Positions 25,435-33,923 of a stretch of DNA of 64,000 nucleotides are shown in pieces. Numbering within the stretch: the first letter of the stretch is position 1; each line of letters begins with the position of its first letter. The notes below the pieces were generated by a model. It worked only from the letters and a program-made list of their open reading frames with translations, did no database searches and was not told the origin of the DNA. Origin of the DNA: Anaerolineales bacterium (lineage in GTDB: Bacteria; Chloroflexota; Anaerolineae; Aggregatilineales; J027). The position numbers were made by a program, and so were the translations under genes. The stretch is taken from the NCBI GenBank assembly GCA_020634155.1, contig JACKCI010000002.1:372001-436000 (forward strand), given 5' to 3'.

Positions 25435-27798
25435 ATGCTGCTAGACCCGAAAGCGCTTTATCGACGTTGCGACCATACCCAATTCACGTTTCAGGACACC
25501 CGCGAAATTCCTCCCCAGCAAACCATCTACGGGCAAGACCGAGGCACTACCGCTATCGCCTTTGGGATTGACATTGACCACCCCGGCTACAACATCTATG
25601 TGCTGGGGCCATCGGGTTCAGGGCGTCTAACCGCTGTGCAGCACTTTATCGACCAGCACGCCCAAAAATCCCCCACACCGGACGATTGGTGCTATGTCTA
25701 TAATTTTCAGCAGCCTCACAAGCCCAAAGCCATCCGCTTGCCCGCTGGCTATGGACGCCCCTTCAAGGACGACCTCGCCAGTTTGATTGCCACGTTACAG
25801 ATTGAGATTGCCGAGATATTTGAAAGTGACGTTTACCTCAAGGCCCAAGCCCAACTCCGTGAGCAATTTGAGAATGAGAGCCAGCGCATTCTCTCACAAG
25901 TGCAACAAGTCGCGGCCCAGAAATCGTTTAACCTGCAATCCACGCCTCAAGGCGCGATTGTCATGATTCCTATCCGCGATGGCAAACCCATCCCGCCTGA
26001 GACATTCGCCGCCTTGCCAGAAGAGGTACAGGCTGAAATCACCGCGGGACGCCGTGAACTTGAAGAGGCCATTGATAGCGCCTTCCGTACTACCCGCGAC
26101 CTCGGCAAGCAGACCGATGCGTCGATTGAGGAACTGCGGCGCGACATGGCAAGCCAAATTGTTGAGGCTCACATGGTGAGCATCTTGAAAAAATATGATG
26201 TCAGCGGCTCGGTTATCGGTCACTTATGGGCGGTCAAGGCGGACATCCTCAATTCTTTGGACGAGTTCGAGGGGATGGAGGAAGATGACCACCCGCCTAC
26301 ACCCCGCATGGAACCCCAACGCCCGCCTGAAGCCTATTTTGAGCGCTATGCTGTCAATGTCTTTGTCGAAAATGAGCCAAAGAGCGGTGCCCCCGTTATC
26401 CTGCTGGATTTGCCGACCTATCAAAACCTGATTGGGCGCGTTGAATATGAAGTCGAGTATGGGATGCTCTCTACCAACTTCACGCAAATCACCAACGGCG
26501 CACTACACCGTGCCAATGGCGGTTTTTTGATATTGCGGGCGGGCGATGTCTTCACCCAACCTTTAGCATGGGAAGCCCTCAAACTGACCTTGATTAGCGG
26601 GCAGGTCGTGATTGAGGACTCGCAGGCACGCGGCATGTCAGTAGCAACCGCCCAACACCTCGAACCCGAACCCATCCCGATTAAGCTTAAGGTGGTGTTG
26701 GTGGGCAATCCCGACTTGTACTATATTCTTTATGAGCATGAAGAGGACTTCCGTGACCTGTTTCGTGTCAAAGCCGACTTTGTGGACGCTATGCAGCGCA
26801 CCCATGAAAACGAGGTGCATTATGCGAACTTTATTGCGACCATTTGCCATCAAGAAAAGTTGCTACACTTTGATGCCGAGGCCGTCGGACGTGTTATCGA
26901 CTATGGTAGTTGGATGGTCTCTGACCAAAACAAGCTCTCCGCCACCTTTGGGCAAATCACCCCTCTCATTTATGAAAGCGTCTTTTTCGCCAAGCGCGAT
27001 CAGCAGCCCATCGTGACCGCCGCCGCTGTAGACCGTGCCTTAGCTGCCCGCATCTATCGCAATAACGAGAGCGAAGAACTCAGCCTAGAGCGTATCACCG
27101 ACGGCACTATTTTTATTGATACGGCAGGCGAGGTGGTGGGACAGGTCAACGGTTTGGTGGTGATGAGCCTTGGTGACCATATCTTCGGCTTGCCCAGTCG
27201 CTTAACGGCGCGGGTTTTTATGGGGCGCAAAGACGTAGTGCAGATTGACCGCGAAGCCCGCATGACTGGGCCAATTCATGACAAGGGACTGTTGATATTG
27301 CAGGGGTACCTCGGCGGACGCTACGCCCATGACTACCCCTTGACGCTGAGTGCCAGCATCACCTTTGAGCAAAGTTATGGCGGGGTTGAAGGCGACTCGG
27401 CCTCCAGCACCGAATTGTACGCCTTGTTGTCGGCTCTTTCGCAATTTCCCATCCGCCAAGACATCGCGGTCACGGGAAGTGTCAATCAGCGTGGGCAGAT
27501 ACAGCCCGTTGGGGGTGTCACCCAAAAGATTGAGGGTTTCTTCAAAGTCTGCCAAGCGCGGGGCCTGACGGGGAGCCAAGGTGTGATTATTCCCAAGAGT
27601 AATATTACCCACCTGATGCTAAATCAAGACGTTATTCAAGCGGTGGGGCAAGAGCAATTCCATATCTATGCTATTGAAACAGTGGATGAGGGAATTGCTT
27701 TGTTAACAGGTCGCAGCGCCGAGGAGATTCACCGCAAGGTGGATAATCGGTTGCACCAATTTGCTGAGATGCTGGCAACGTATGAGGGGCGCGGCTAG
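25435..27798 (+). CDS. LonB-like ATP-dependent protease (AAA_32 / Lon_C)
   Basis: 787 residues. An AAA+ ATPase region is followed by a Lon protease domain with the Ser-Lys dyad: Ser655 in GDSAS and Lys698 in VTQKIEG, 43 residues apart as in E. coli Lon (Ser679, Lys722). The Walker A loop reads GPSGSGR (58-64), with Arg64 where Lys is usual; this is typical of the AAA_32 branch. Between the two lies a long helical insertion (about 120-300) as in archaeal-type LonB. No membrane helices are obvious, so it is cytosolic. It degrades damaged or regulatory proteins. GTG of the next gene follows its stop directly. Confidence 0.88.
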   Translation: MLLDPKALYRRCDHTQFTFQDTREIPPQQTIYGQDRGTTAIAFGIDIDHPGYNIYVLGPSGSGRLTAVQHFIDQHAQKSPTPDDWCYVYNFQQPHKPKAIRLPAGYGRPFKDDLASLIATLQIEIAEIFESDVYLKAQAQLREQFENESQRILSQVQQVAAQKSFNLQSTPQGAIVMIPIRDGKPIPPETFAALPEEVQAEITAGRRELEEAIDSAFRTTRDLGKQTDASIEELRRDMASQIVEAHMVSILKKYDVSGSVIGHLWAVKADILNSLDEFEGMEEDDHPPTPRMEPQRPPEAYFERYAVNVFVENEPKSGAPVILLDLPTYQNLIGRVEYEVEYGMLSTNFTQITNGALHRANGGFLILRAGDVFTQPLAWEALKLTLISGQVVIEDSQARGMSVATAQHLEPEPIPIKLKVVLVGNPDLYYILYEHEEDFRDLFRVKADFVDAMQRTHENEVHYANFIATICHQEKLLHFDAEAVGRVIDYGSWMVSDQNKLSATFGQITPLIYESVFFAKRDQQPIVTAAAVDRALAARIYRNNESEELSLERITDGTIFIDTAGEVVGQVNGLVVMSLGDHIFGLPSRLTARVFMGRKDVVQIDREARMTGPIHDKGLLILQGYLGGRYAHDYPLTLSASITFEQSYGGVEGDSASSTELYALLSALSQFPIRQDIAVTGSVNQRGQIQPVGGVTQKIEGFFKVCQARGLTGSQGVIIPKSNITHLMLNQDVIQAVGQEQFHIYAIETVDEGIALLTGRSAEEIHRKVDNRLHQFAEMLATYEGRG

Positions 27799-28794
27799 GT
27801 GCTTTGGAGACGGTTGCTGCATTTAATCAGCATATGGCTCGCTTCTATTCGAATGCAAATCGGGGCGCTGGCGGGTGTTTATGGGGCAGGTGTTTCCGTC
27901 TATGTGGGGCTGCATTATCTGGTTGGGGAGCGCTGGGCTATCATCGCCTTAATGAATGATGGCGCTCATTGGCTGACCTTGGGGGCGATAGTGTGTCTTC
28001 CGTTGGTGCTGTTAGCCCCGACCTATCGTTGGTTATGGTTCGCCTATACAATGCCCGCGGTGATTGCTTTTGTGGGATGGTACGGCCCGCTGTTCATGCC
28101 TGATCCGCAATCCAAAACAGATCAACGCTTGACTGTCATGACATGGAACATTGCCCAATTGGGTGTTACCAGTCTTCATGAGAAAGCTTGGACAATCGCG
28201 GTTACTTCCGAAGCCGACATCATTGGCCTGCAAGAATACAATTACGCACAGTTTGCCGAGACCATTCAAGCGGATTATCCCTATACCGCTTATTCAGACA
28301 GTCTTGGTATCTGGAGTCGGTATCCAATCGTGGACTACAAGGTGATAGATTCCAACGGTGAACGCTCAATTAGCCTGCAAGCTACGGTTGATGTTAATGG
28401 ATTCTTGATAAGCGTCTACATCTTTCACCCCCCACGAGCACAGGTTGACCTCCGCAATTTGCGCTATAACGACTCGGCTCTTGAACAAGCGGTACCCCGT
28501 CTGGTGCGCCAAATACAACAAGACCCCCATCCGGTTATTGTATTGTGTGATTGTAACTTCTCAGAGGTCTCTACTTATCATAGTGACCTTGAGGCGGTAG
28601 TGCATGATAGCTGGCAAGCCCAAGGCTTCGGTTTTGGTCTGACGGCTCCCTTCAACCGCCGCTTGTGGCCGATTGTGCGGAGCGATTATATCTGGTATTC
28701 CGATGATTGGGTTACGCTTGAGGTTAAAGTCATGCCCGATAGCACCTCTGACCATTTGCCAGTGCGGGCAATCTTGGGTTTTGATACTCCCTGA
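27799..28794 (+). CDS. Membrane-anchored endonuclease/exonuclease/phosphatase-family protein
   Basis: 331 residues. Three hydrophobic helices (about 20-42, 55-72, 78-98) come first, then an EEP domain with MTWNI near 115, GLQEYNY near 142, LCDCNFSE near 245 (usual GDFN) and the SDHLPV end near 320. These supply the metal-binding Asn, Glu, Asp and the catalytic His. The fold acts on phosphodiesters of DNA, RNA, lipids or phosphoinositides; the substrate cannot be told. GTG start immediately after the LonB stop. It ends the operon. Confidence 0.85.
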   Translation: MLWRRLLHLISIWLASIRMQIGALAGVYGAGVSVYVGLHYLVGERWAIIALMNDGAHWLTLGAIVCLPLVLLAPTYRWLWFAYTMPAVIAFVGWYGPLFMPDPQSKTDQRLTVMTWNIAQLGVTSLHEKAWTIAVTSEADIIGLQEYNYAQFAETIQADYPYTAYSDSLGIWSRYPIVDYKVIDSNGERSISLQATVDVNGFLISVYIFHPPRAQVDLRNLRYNDSALEQAVPRLVRQIQQDPHPVIVLCDCNFSEVSTYHSDLEAVVHDSWQAQGFGFGLTAPFNRRLWPIVRSDYIWYSDDWVTLEVKVMPDSTSDHLPVRAILGFDTP

Positions 28795-28800
28795 ATAACA

Positions 28801-28833
28801 CACAGGGCTTGTCGTGTTAGGACAAACCCTGTG
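28801..28833. terminator. Hairpin between convergent genes
   Basis: CACAGGG (28801-28807) with CCCTGTG (28827-28833) and an inner TTGTC/GACAA form a long stem. It follows the EEP stop by six bases and precedes the end of the opposite binding-protein gene. No T-run, so bidirectional terminator action is an inference. Confidence 0.5.
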
Positions 28834-28875
28834 ATGATCGAGTTGGAGGGAGTAGGTAACGCTAGATTGGGGTTA

Positions 28876-29901
28876 TTATTCAAGCGCTCCGACGGATTCA
28901 AGCATATCTAAAGTAGTTTCGAGGTCGGAGAGGTCACTCAAATCAAAATCAGGTTGTACATATTCATCCAAGGGGTACAGACCCTCTGGCAAAACGAAAT
29001 CGCTAAAGACCAATAGTGGATACTCATAGGTGTTATCTACAAAGTATTGCTGGCCTCGAATAGACAAAAGATAGAGAACGAAGCGCTGGGCTAAAACACT
29101 ATTTTCTGAGCTATTGAGGATCGCTACCCCCGCCACATTAATCATTGAGCCGATGTCGCCTGCTGGGAAGAAGTAGTTGGCAATCGGGGCGTCTGGCGTC
29201 TCAGCCAGCTTGCGGTAAGCATAGTAGTGATTGACAAAGCCTACCTCAATTTCACCTGTTGCAACGGCTTCAACGACGGCGGTGTTGTTGGCATAGACTA
29301 GCGGTTCATTGGCGATAATACCCTCTAACCATGCCTCGGCTTCTTCATCGCTGGTGGTTACCCGCAACGCCGTGACAAAGGCTTGAAATGAGGCATTGGT
29401 GGGTGCCCATCCGATGCGCCCTGACCATTGCGGGTCGGTGAAATCAGCAATGGAATCGGGAAGGTCTTCAGGGGTTAAGCTGTCGGTATTATAGACCACC
29501 ACACGGGCGCGTCCGGTAACGCCTACCCATAGTCCATCTGGTGACTGAAAGCGGGGGTCTACCAAATCCAGCACATCCGATGGCAGTTCGGTCAATAAGC
29601 CATGATCTGCCAGCAGACCAAGCGCTCCGGCATCTTGAGCAAAGAATACATCCGCAGGGCTATTCTCACCTTCCTCAAGCAGTTGGATAGCAAGGTCGGC
29701 GGTATCTCCATAGCGAACTTCCACGTTAATGCGGGTATCTAATTCAAATTGTTCAAGCAAGGGGCTAACGAGATTTTCATTGCGCCCAGAGTAAATGACT
29801 AAAGTTGGAGCATCTTGGGCAGTAGCCTGTTGGGGGGCGGTGGGTAGAGCAATCATCACCAAAGCAAGGGCAATACTCAATCCCAATAAACGCTTAATCA
29901 T
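28876..29901 (-). CDS. Fe(III)-type ABC substrate-binding protein
   Basis: 341 residues with a signal peptide ending near ATA. The mature start LVIYSGRNENLVSPLLEQFE, ADVFFAQDAGALG near 95, GRIGWAPTNASFQAFV and the late NHYYAYR are typical of the FbpA/FutA iron-binding group; the two adjacent tyrosines are likely ferric ligands. GAGGAGG precedes the ATG. No permease or ATPase gene is next to it, so its partners must be encoded elsewhere or it serves another system. Confidence 0.85.
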   Translation of the reverse strand: MIKRLLGLSIALALVMIALPTAPQQATAQDAPTLVIYSGRNENLVSPLLEQFELDTRINVEVRYGDTADLAIQLLEEGENSPADVFFAQDAGALGLLADHGLLTELPSDVLDLVDPRFQSPDGLWVGVTGRARVVVYNTDSLTPEDLPDSIADFTDPQWSGRIGWAPTNASFQAFVTALRVTTSDEEAEAWLEGIIANEPLVYANNTAVVEAVATGEIEVGFVNHYYAYRKLAETPDAPIANYFFPAGDIGSMINVAGVAILNSSENSVLAQRFVLYLLSIRGQQYFVDNTYEYPLLVFSDFVLPEGLYPLDEYVQPDFDLSDLSDLETTLDMLESVGALE

Positions 29902-30050
29902 CTTGCCTCCTCAAATGCGTTATAGTGTATAGCAGCATCTTAGCGTGGCGCATAACCCTAGTCTATGGCGAGCGTTAAGTCCAAAATTGACTCTTGGAAG
30001 TCAATCAAGCACACCCATCAAACTTTGAACTTTACTGGAGTAAAACAATC

Positions 30051-30602
30051 ATGCTGTACAGTGAATATATTACTACTGCGGAGAAAGACCCCCTAAGCGT
30101 TGACTTTGCGCTCTTACGACAATTGTATGTTCAAAGTGAAGACTACCGTCCGACCAGTCATTTCACTTATTCCAAGCTCCAAGGCAATACCAACAGTTGC
30201 AAATCCTTTGAGGAAGTGGAAAGTTTTTGCAAGCGGGTACTCACCAGCAACCCAATGGACATTGAAGCACGGATGTTGCTTGAGTTTGCCTATGACCAGA
30301 TGGAGCAATATGACCTTGCTTCGCATCATCATGGCTTTGTGGGGGGAATGCTCGATGCTATCTTTGCATCTGGTGATGGCAAGGCAGTTGCCACCGCGTG
30401 GCAAGTGATTGCAGTCGCTGAAGAATATACGATTTTGAGTGTGATGGGGCTAAAGATGCGCCAGCAATCACTAGTTGCGGTTGATGATCACTTTTACGAC
30501 ATTTTGACCTGTGTTTCACGCCATGATCAAAGCACGGCCCCTGTAGAAATCTGCTTTGACATCACCCATCCCTATTTGTATCTACAAAACATGCTGGGAT
30601 GA
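30051..30602 (+). CDS. DUF4919-like protein
   Basis: 183 residues. It resembles DUF4919: a helical N-terminal half with FALLRQLYVQSEDYRP and a TPR-like stretch NPMDIEARMLLEFAYDQM, then FASGDGKAVATAWQVIAVAEEYTIL, and a strand-rich end VEICFDITHPY. No signal peptide. The ATG at 30051 has TGGAG ten bases upstream; an earlier TTG is in frame but less likely. It overlaps the following Rieske gene by four bases (ATGA). The function of the family is unknown. Confidence 0.7.
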   Translation: MLYSEYITTAEKDPLSVDFALLRQLYVQSEDYRPTSHFTYSKLQGNTNSCKSFEEVESFCKRVLTSNPMDIEARMLLEFAYDQMEQYDLASHHHGFVGGMLDAIFASGDGKAVATAWQVIAVAEEYTILSVMGLKMRQQSLVAVDDHFYDILTCVSRHDQSTAPVEICFDITHPYLYLQNMLG

Positions 30603-30928
30603 TTGCCGTCAGTACACTACACGAGCTAAGTCAGCGCCAGAATCAACTGGTCTGGCTGGAAACGAATTGGCCTATTGCCTTATTCATGGTAGGGGGGCAA
30701 GTCTATGCGGTCGATGCCCACTGTACCCATCAAGAGGCGTGGCTACATGAGGGCGATGTCAATGCTGATACCTGCGAGGTCAGTTGTCCATTGCATCAGG
30801 CCCGCTTTAATCTACAAACAGGCAAGGCCACACATGGGCCAGCCGCTGCCCCGTTGATGGTTTACCCAACTCAAGTAGACTCTGCAGGAACCATTTATAT
30901 TGAGCCAATTACCCCTTGGTGGCGCTAA
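30599..30928 (+). CDS. Small Rieske [2Fe-2S] ferredoxin
   Basis: 109 residues, one Rieske domain: Cys42-Thr-His44 and Cys63-Pro-Leu-His66, with GxGxAxxGP-like GKATHGPAAAPL closing the fold. It is a soluble electron carrier similar to the ferredoxin parts of nitrite reductase NirD or dioxygenases. It is coupled by ATGA to the DUF4919-like gene, which suggests that the two form a pair. Its end overlaps the end of the opposite DUF2085 gene by four bases. Confidence 0.88.
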   Translation: MIAVSTLHELSQRQNQLVWLETNWPIALFMVGGQVYAVDAHCTHQEAWLHEGDVNADTCEVSCPLHQARFNLQTGKATHGPAAAPLMVYPTQVDSAGTIYIEPITPWWR

Positions 30929-31746
30929 CCCAATTTAGCGATTTCGTCGTCTATCCGCTTTAGGGCACGGCGGATTTGCTTGGCGCTTTCCTGCATACTG
31001 ATGTTGATATAAGGGAAAGCCACCCACACATTCATCACCCCAAAAAGCGTACCCGTTAGAATACGGAAGAAGGGCTGAGTCTCACGGGGTTCCCATAGGC
31101 TAAAGGGGGGATAGCCCAATAGTTGGCTAAATCCATCAAGGCCAATCGGAGCTAGGCCGAGCATGACATACAGCCATAAGGGAGCCGGACGGATACGCCT
31201 CCGAAATAGACCATAGAAAATGCCCGCAACAACCATCGCGGCGTAAATCGCAATGTCGCGTTGGCAGAGCGCCATCTTGTAGCCAAAGACTTCATCGCCT
31301 TGAAAGGAACGGGCCGCAAATTGAAGGGTACGTGACCACTCCCCATACTCGGCGGTAGAAAATTCCCCACTAAATTCGTTTTCTTTGGCCCGCTGCTTGA
31401 GATAGACCTCCTCAAAGGCCTTTGATTTAGCAGCCTCCTCTTCAAAGGTAATGAGGTTCGTACCTGTCTCAGCACGGGGATAAACGGTCTGGTCACCAAA
31501 GAGGAAAATTGAGCGGAAGGCGAATTGATGGCACATGAAGCTATAGGTAGTGTAGATACCATTAGCGGGGCCATTGAGTCCCGCTTTCATCAAAAATGGG
31601 GCGGAAATTGGCAACCCGACGTAGATACCCAAGATAAGGACAGCCACCACCCACCAATTCTCCAGCAACCGCATTTGAAAGCGCTTGCGTCGAATTAGCT
31701 TCAAATTTTGCTGGGTTAATTTTTCCTTCAAAATGGCGTTGGTCAT
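30925..31746 (-). CDS. DUF2085-type membrane protein with an inserted loop
   Basis: 273 residues, about four membrane helices (35-55, 170-190, 200-217, 235-255). The DUF2085 hallmarks FMCHQFAFRSIFLFG (near 70) and LCQRDIAIY (near 160) are present, but about 80 hydrophilic residues lie between them, where most members have only a few. The conserved Cys-His and Cys residues face the thiol-redox genes upstream in the same operon. Last gene of that operon; its start overlaps the TlpA stop by four bases. Function of the family unknown. Confidence 0.75.
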   Translation of the reverse strand: MTNAILKEKLTQQNLKLIRRKRFQMRLLENWWVVAVLILGIYVGLPISAPFLMKAGLNGPANGIYTTYSFMCHQFAFRSIFLFGDQTVYPRAETGTNLITFEEEAAKSKAFEEVYLKQRAKENEFSGEFSTAEYGEWSRTLQFAARSFQGDEVFGYKMALCQRDIAIYAAMVVAGIFYGLFRRRIRPAPLWLYVMLGLAPIGLDGFSQLLGYPPFSLWEPRETQPFFRILTGTLFGVMNVWVAFPYINISMQESAKQIRRALKRIDDEIAKLG

Positions 31747-32237
31747 TCGATTTCCTTTATGTTGCGCTCCAAGGTTTCCCTTGAGATAGCCCCTTCAACA
31801 ACGCGGTAAACATAGCCGTCTTGGTCAATAAAAATAGTGGTGGGCAAGCCCCGCACCCGATAGACCGCCTGCAATTCCCCATAGGCATCAATCACAATGG
31901 GAAACTGAATATCACGGTCTTCAATCCATGCTTGTACAGTGGCTTCTTCTTCGCCCGCATTGATGCCCACCAGCATAACCTCATGCTCGGCATAGGCCTG
32001 CTGCAACAGGGGCATCTCGGTGATACACGGTAGACACCATGTCGCCCAAAAATTAAGGATAACTGGACGACCTGCCTCAATACTAAGGGGTTCACCTTCA
32101 ATGGTCAATGCTCGAAAGGGCTGAAGGGTATCAACGGCGGTGGGATGAGTGGGGAGGCCCGCCTGCCATAAAAGCCAAACGGCGGCGAGAGCAAATGCCA
32201 TGGCCCCCACCGCCGCAATGATGCGTGGTCGTGTCAT
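31743..32237 (-). CDS. TlpA/ResA-like thioredoxin-fold protein
   Basis: 164 residues: one N-terminal membrane anchor (about 8-24) and an extracytoplasmic thioredoxin domain with the active site WATWCLPC near 70 and the cis-Pro segment GLPTTIFID near 133. It reduces or transfers disulfides outside the membrane, for example in cytochrome c maturation. It starts three bases after the CcdA-TlpA fusion gene, whose membrane part probably feeds it electrons. Confidence 0.9.
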   Translation of the reverse strand: MTRPRIIAAVGAMAFALAAVWLLWQAGLPTHPTAVDTLQPFRALTIEGEPLSIEAGRPVILNFWATWCLPCITEMPLLQQAYAEHEVMLVGINAGEEEATVQAWIEDRDIQFPIVIDAYGELQAVYRVRGLPTTIFIDQDGYVYRVVEGAISRETLERNIKEIE

Positions 32238-32240
32238 GAG

Positions 32241-33884
32241 TTAGCCAATAATCGCCAAGGTTTCATTGGTCACTGGCTCGAAGGCTTCTAGTGCATCAAA
32301 TAAATCGGATGAGGTTAATGGCCCCGTATGCACAAGGCGGATGATGCCATTGCCATCAATCAAGTAGCTGGTGGGATATTGCGCTACGCGATATTGACGA
32401 TTAACTGCACCTGCGGTATCAAGCCCAACAGGGAAGTTGAGGCCAAATTCATCAACAAAACCCTGTACTTGATCAGCCGACTCTTGAAAATCAATCGCCA
32501 AGACGACAAAGCCGCGATGATTGACCAAGCCATAAACTTGATTAATGTCGGGCATTTCTGCACGGCACGGCCCGCACCATGTCGCCCAAAAATTGACCAA
32601 CACCGCTTGGCCCTCAAAGTCCTTGAGCGATACGATGTCGCCATTCAGGGTTTCGATGGTAAAGTCTGGGGCGCGATTGCCAACACTCAAGCCGACTTCG
32701 ATGTCATCGGAATTACCCTCTAAGGGAAAGATATACAGCGAGACTTTTTCTGCATTAACAGCAGCAATATAACGGTCGGTCAATTTCTCGTAGCCGTCAC
32801 CAATACACTCAGTATAGTCACCAGAGCCGATGCGCCCGTCAATGACGCCAACCGTACACTCCTCTAGGCGGAACGAGAAGTCGGCTAGTTCACCATCAGC
32901 CGCTAGTTGGGCGCTCAAACTGGTGAGGCTTCCCGATAAAATCAGGACGCCAATAAGAATCAGCAACGCCCCGCTGAAGCGCTCAATCAGGCCCATATTG
33001 CGCTTGAGGCGTGTCATCAATGCCGTCGATTGGTTGAAGGCTAGTGCGGTAAGCAGGAAGGGAATCCCCAAGCCCAGCGAGTAAGCGGTTAATAGCGAGG
33101 CCGCAGGCAATAACGACCCCGACCCTGCCGCTGCATCATTCGCCAAGGCTAAGACTGCGCCATACACCGGGCCGATACACGGTGTCCAGCCTGCTGAGAA
33201 AACAATCCCTAGCCCCAACGACCCCATATAGCCACTATTCTTGCGTTGCTGCAAATCGACTTGGCGACGGGTATCGCTAATCAGAGCAATTTGTATGCTC
33301 ATAAAGGCTTGGTTCCAGAAGTTGGCAAGGCTGGTGGCGTTTTGGAGGGGATTACGGAATAAAGCCGCCAATAGCAACAGGAAAATCAACGCCCAGACCA
33401 GTGATTGCAAGCCCTCTGCACCAAAGGCCCAAAAGAAGTAACCCAACAACACGACGACCATCAGCAGCGTAAACAGCAAGGGTGTGGTGCTATTTTCTTC
33501 CTCTTCCCATGCGTCGGTTACGCGCAGCACAAAGCGGAAGATGGGGTCAAGCGCTTTCATGATATACAGGCCAAACAAAATCACGGCCACCCCGCCCAAA
33601 CGTGTCAGCAAGGTTGGGATGTCGATGCCGATAGTATCAAGGAACGACGCGGCAGCAGCCGTCAGCAACCCAAAGCCGACGAAGAAAATAGTAAACCCCA
33701 GCACAAAAAAGACACCATGCAAGAAGGTGCCGAACTTGTGACGATTGGCTTTACCTGCTTCGGCGGTTGCCATACCCCCCATGTACCCGACATAGGCTGG
33801 CACCAAGGGCAGCACACACGGCGAAATAAACGAGACAAGTCCCGCGATAAAAGCTAATCCTATATTGAGATTTTCAATTTCCAT
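32241..33884 (-). CDS. CcdA (DsbD-type) membrane protein fused to a TlpA domain
   Basis: 547 residues. CcdA motifs FISPCVLPL (Cys23) and GWTPCIGP (Cys236) carry electrons across the membrane. Between them lies an extra stretch, about 115-205, with two or three more hydrophobic helices. Residues about 325-395 form a linker domain with Cys343 and Cys360, followed by a thioredoxin domain with WATWCGPC (Cys437, Cys440) and QYPTSYLID. A second, separate TlpA gene follows. Together they form a thiol-reducing relay from cytosol to exterior. Confidence 0.9.
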   Translation of the reverse strand: MEIENLNIGLAFIAGLVSFISPCVLPLVPAYVGYMGGMATAEAGKANRHKFGTFLHGVFFVLGFTIFFVGFGLLTAAAASFLDTIGIDIPTLLTRLGGVAVILFGLYIMKALDPIFRFVLRVTDAWEEEENSTTPLLFTLLMVVVLLGYFFWAFGAEGLQSLVWALIFLLLLAALFRNPLQNATSLANFWNQAFMSIQIALISDTRRQVDLQQRKNSGYMGSLGLGIVFSAGWTPCIGPVYGAVLALANDAAAGSGSLLPAASLLTAYSLGLGIPFLLTALAFNQSTALMTRLKRNMGLIERFSGALLILIGVLILSGSLTSLSAQLAADGELADFSFRLEECTVGVIDGRIGSGDYTECIGDGYEKLTDRYIAAVNAEKVSLYIFPLEGNSDDIEVGLSVGNRAPDFTIETLNGDIVSLKDFEGQAVLVNFWATWCGPCRAEMPDINQVYGLVNHRGFVVLAIDFQESADQVQGFVDEFGLNFPVGLDTAGAVNRQYRVAQYPTSYLIDGNGIIRLVHTGPLTSSDLFDALEAFEPVTNETLAIIG

Positions 33885-33923
33885 TGCAGTACCTCTACCC
33901 TAGAGAGACGGTCATCTGGTGGA

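Noticed and set aside
33405..33857. A 150-codon plus-strand ORF
   Set aside because: Antisense to the CcdA part of the fusion gene, which is well supported.
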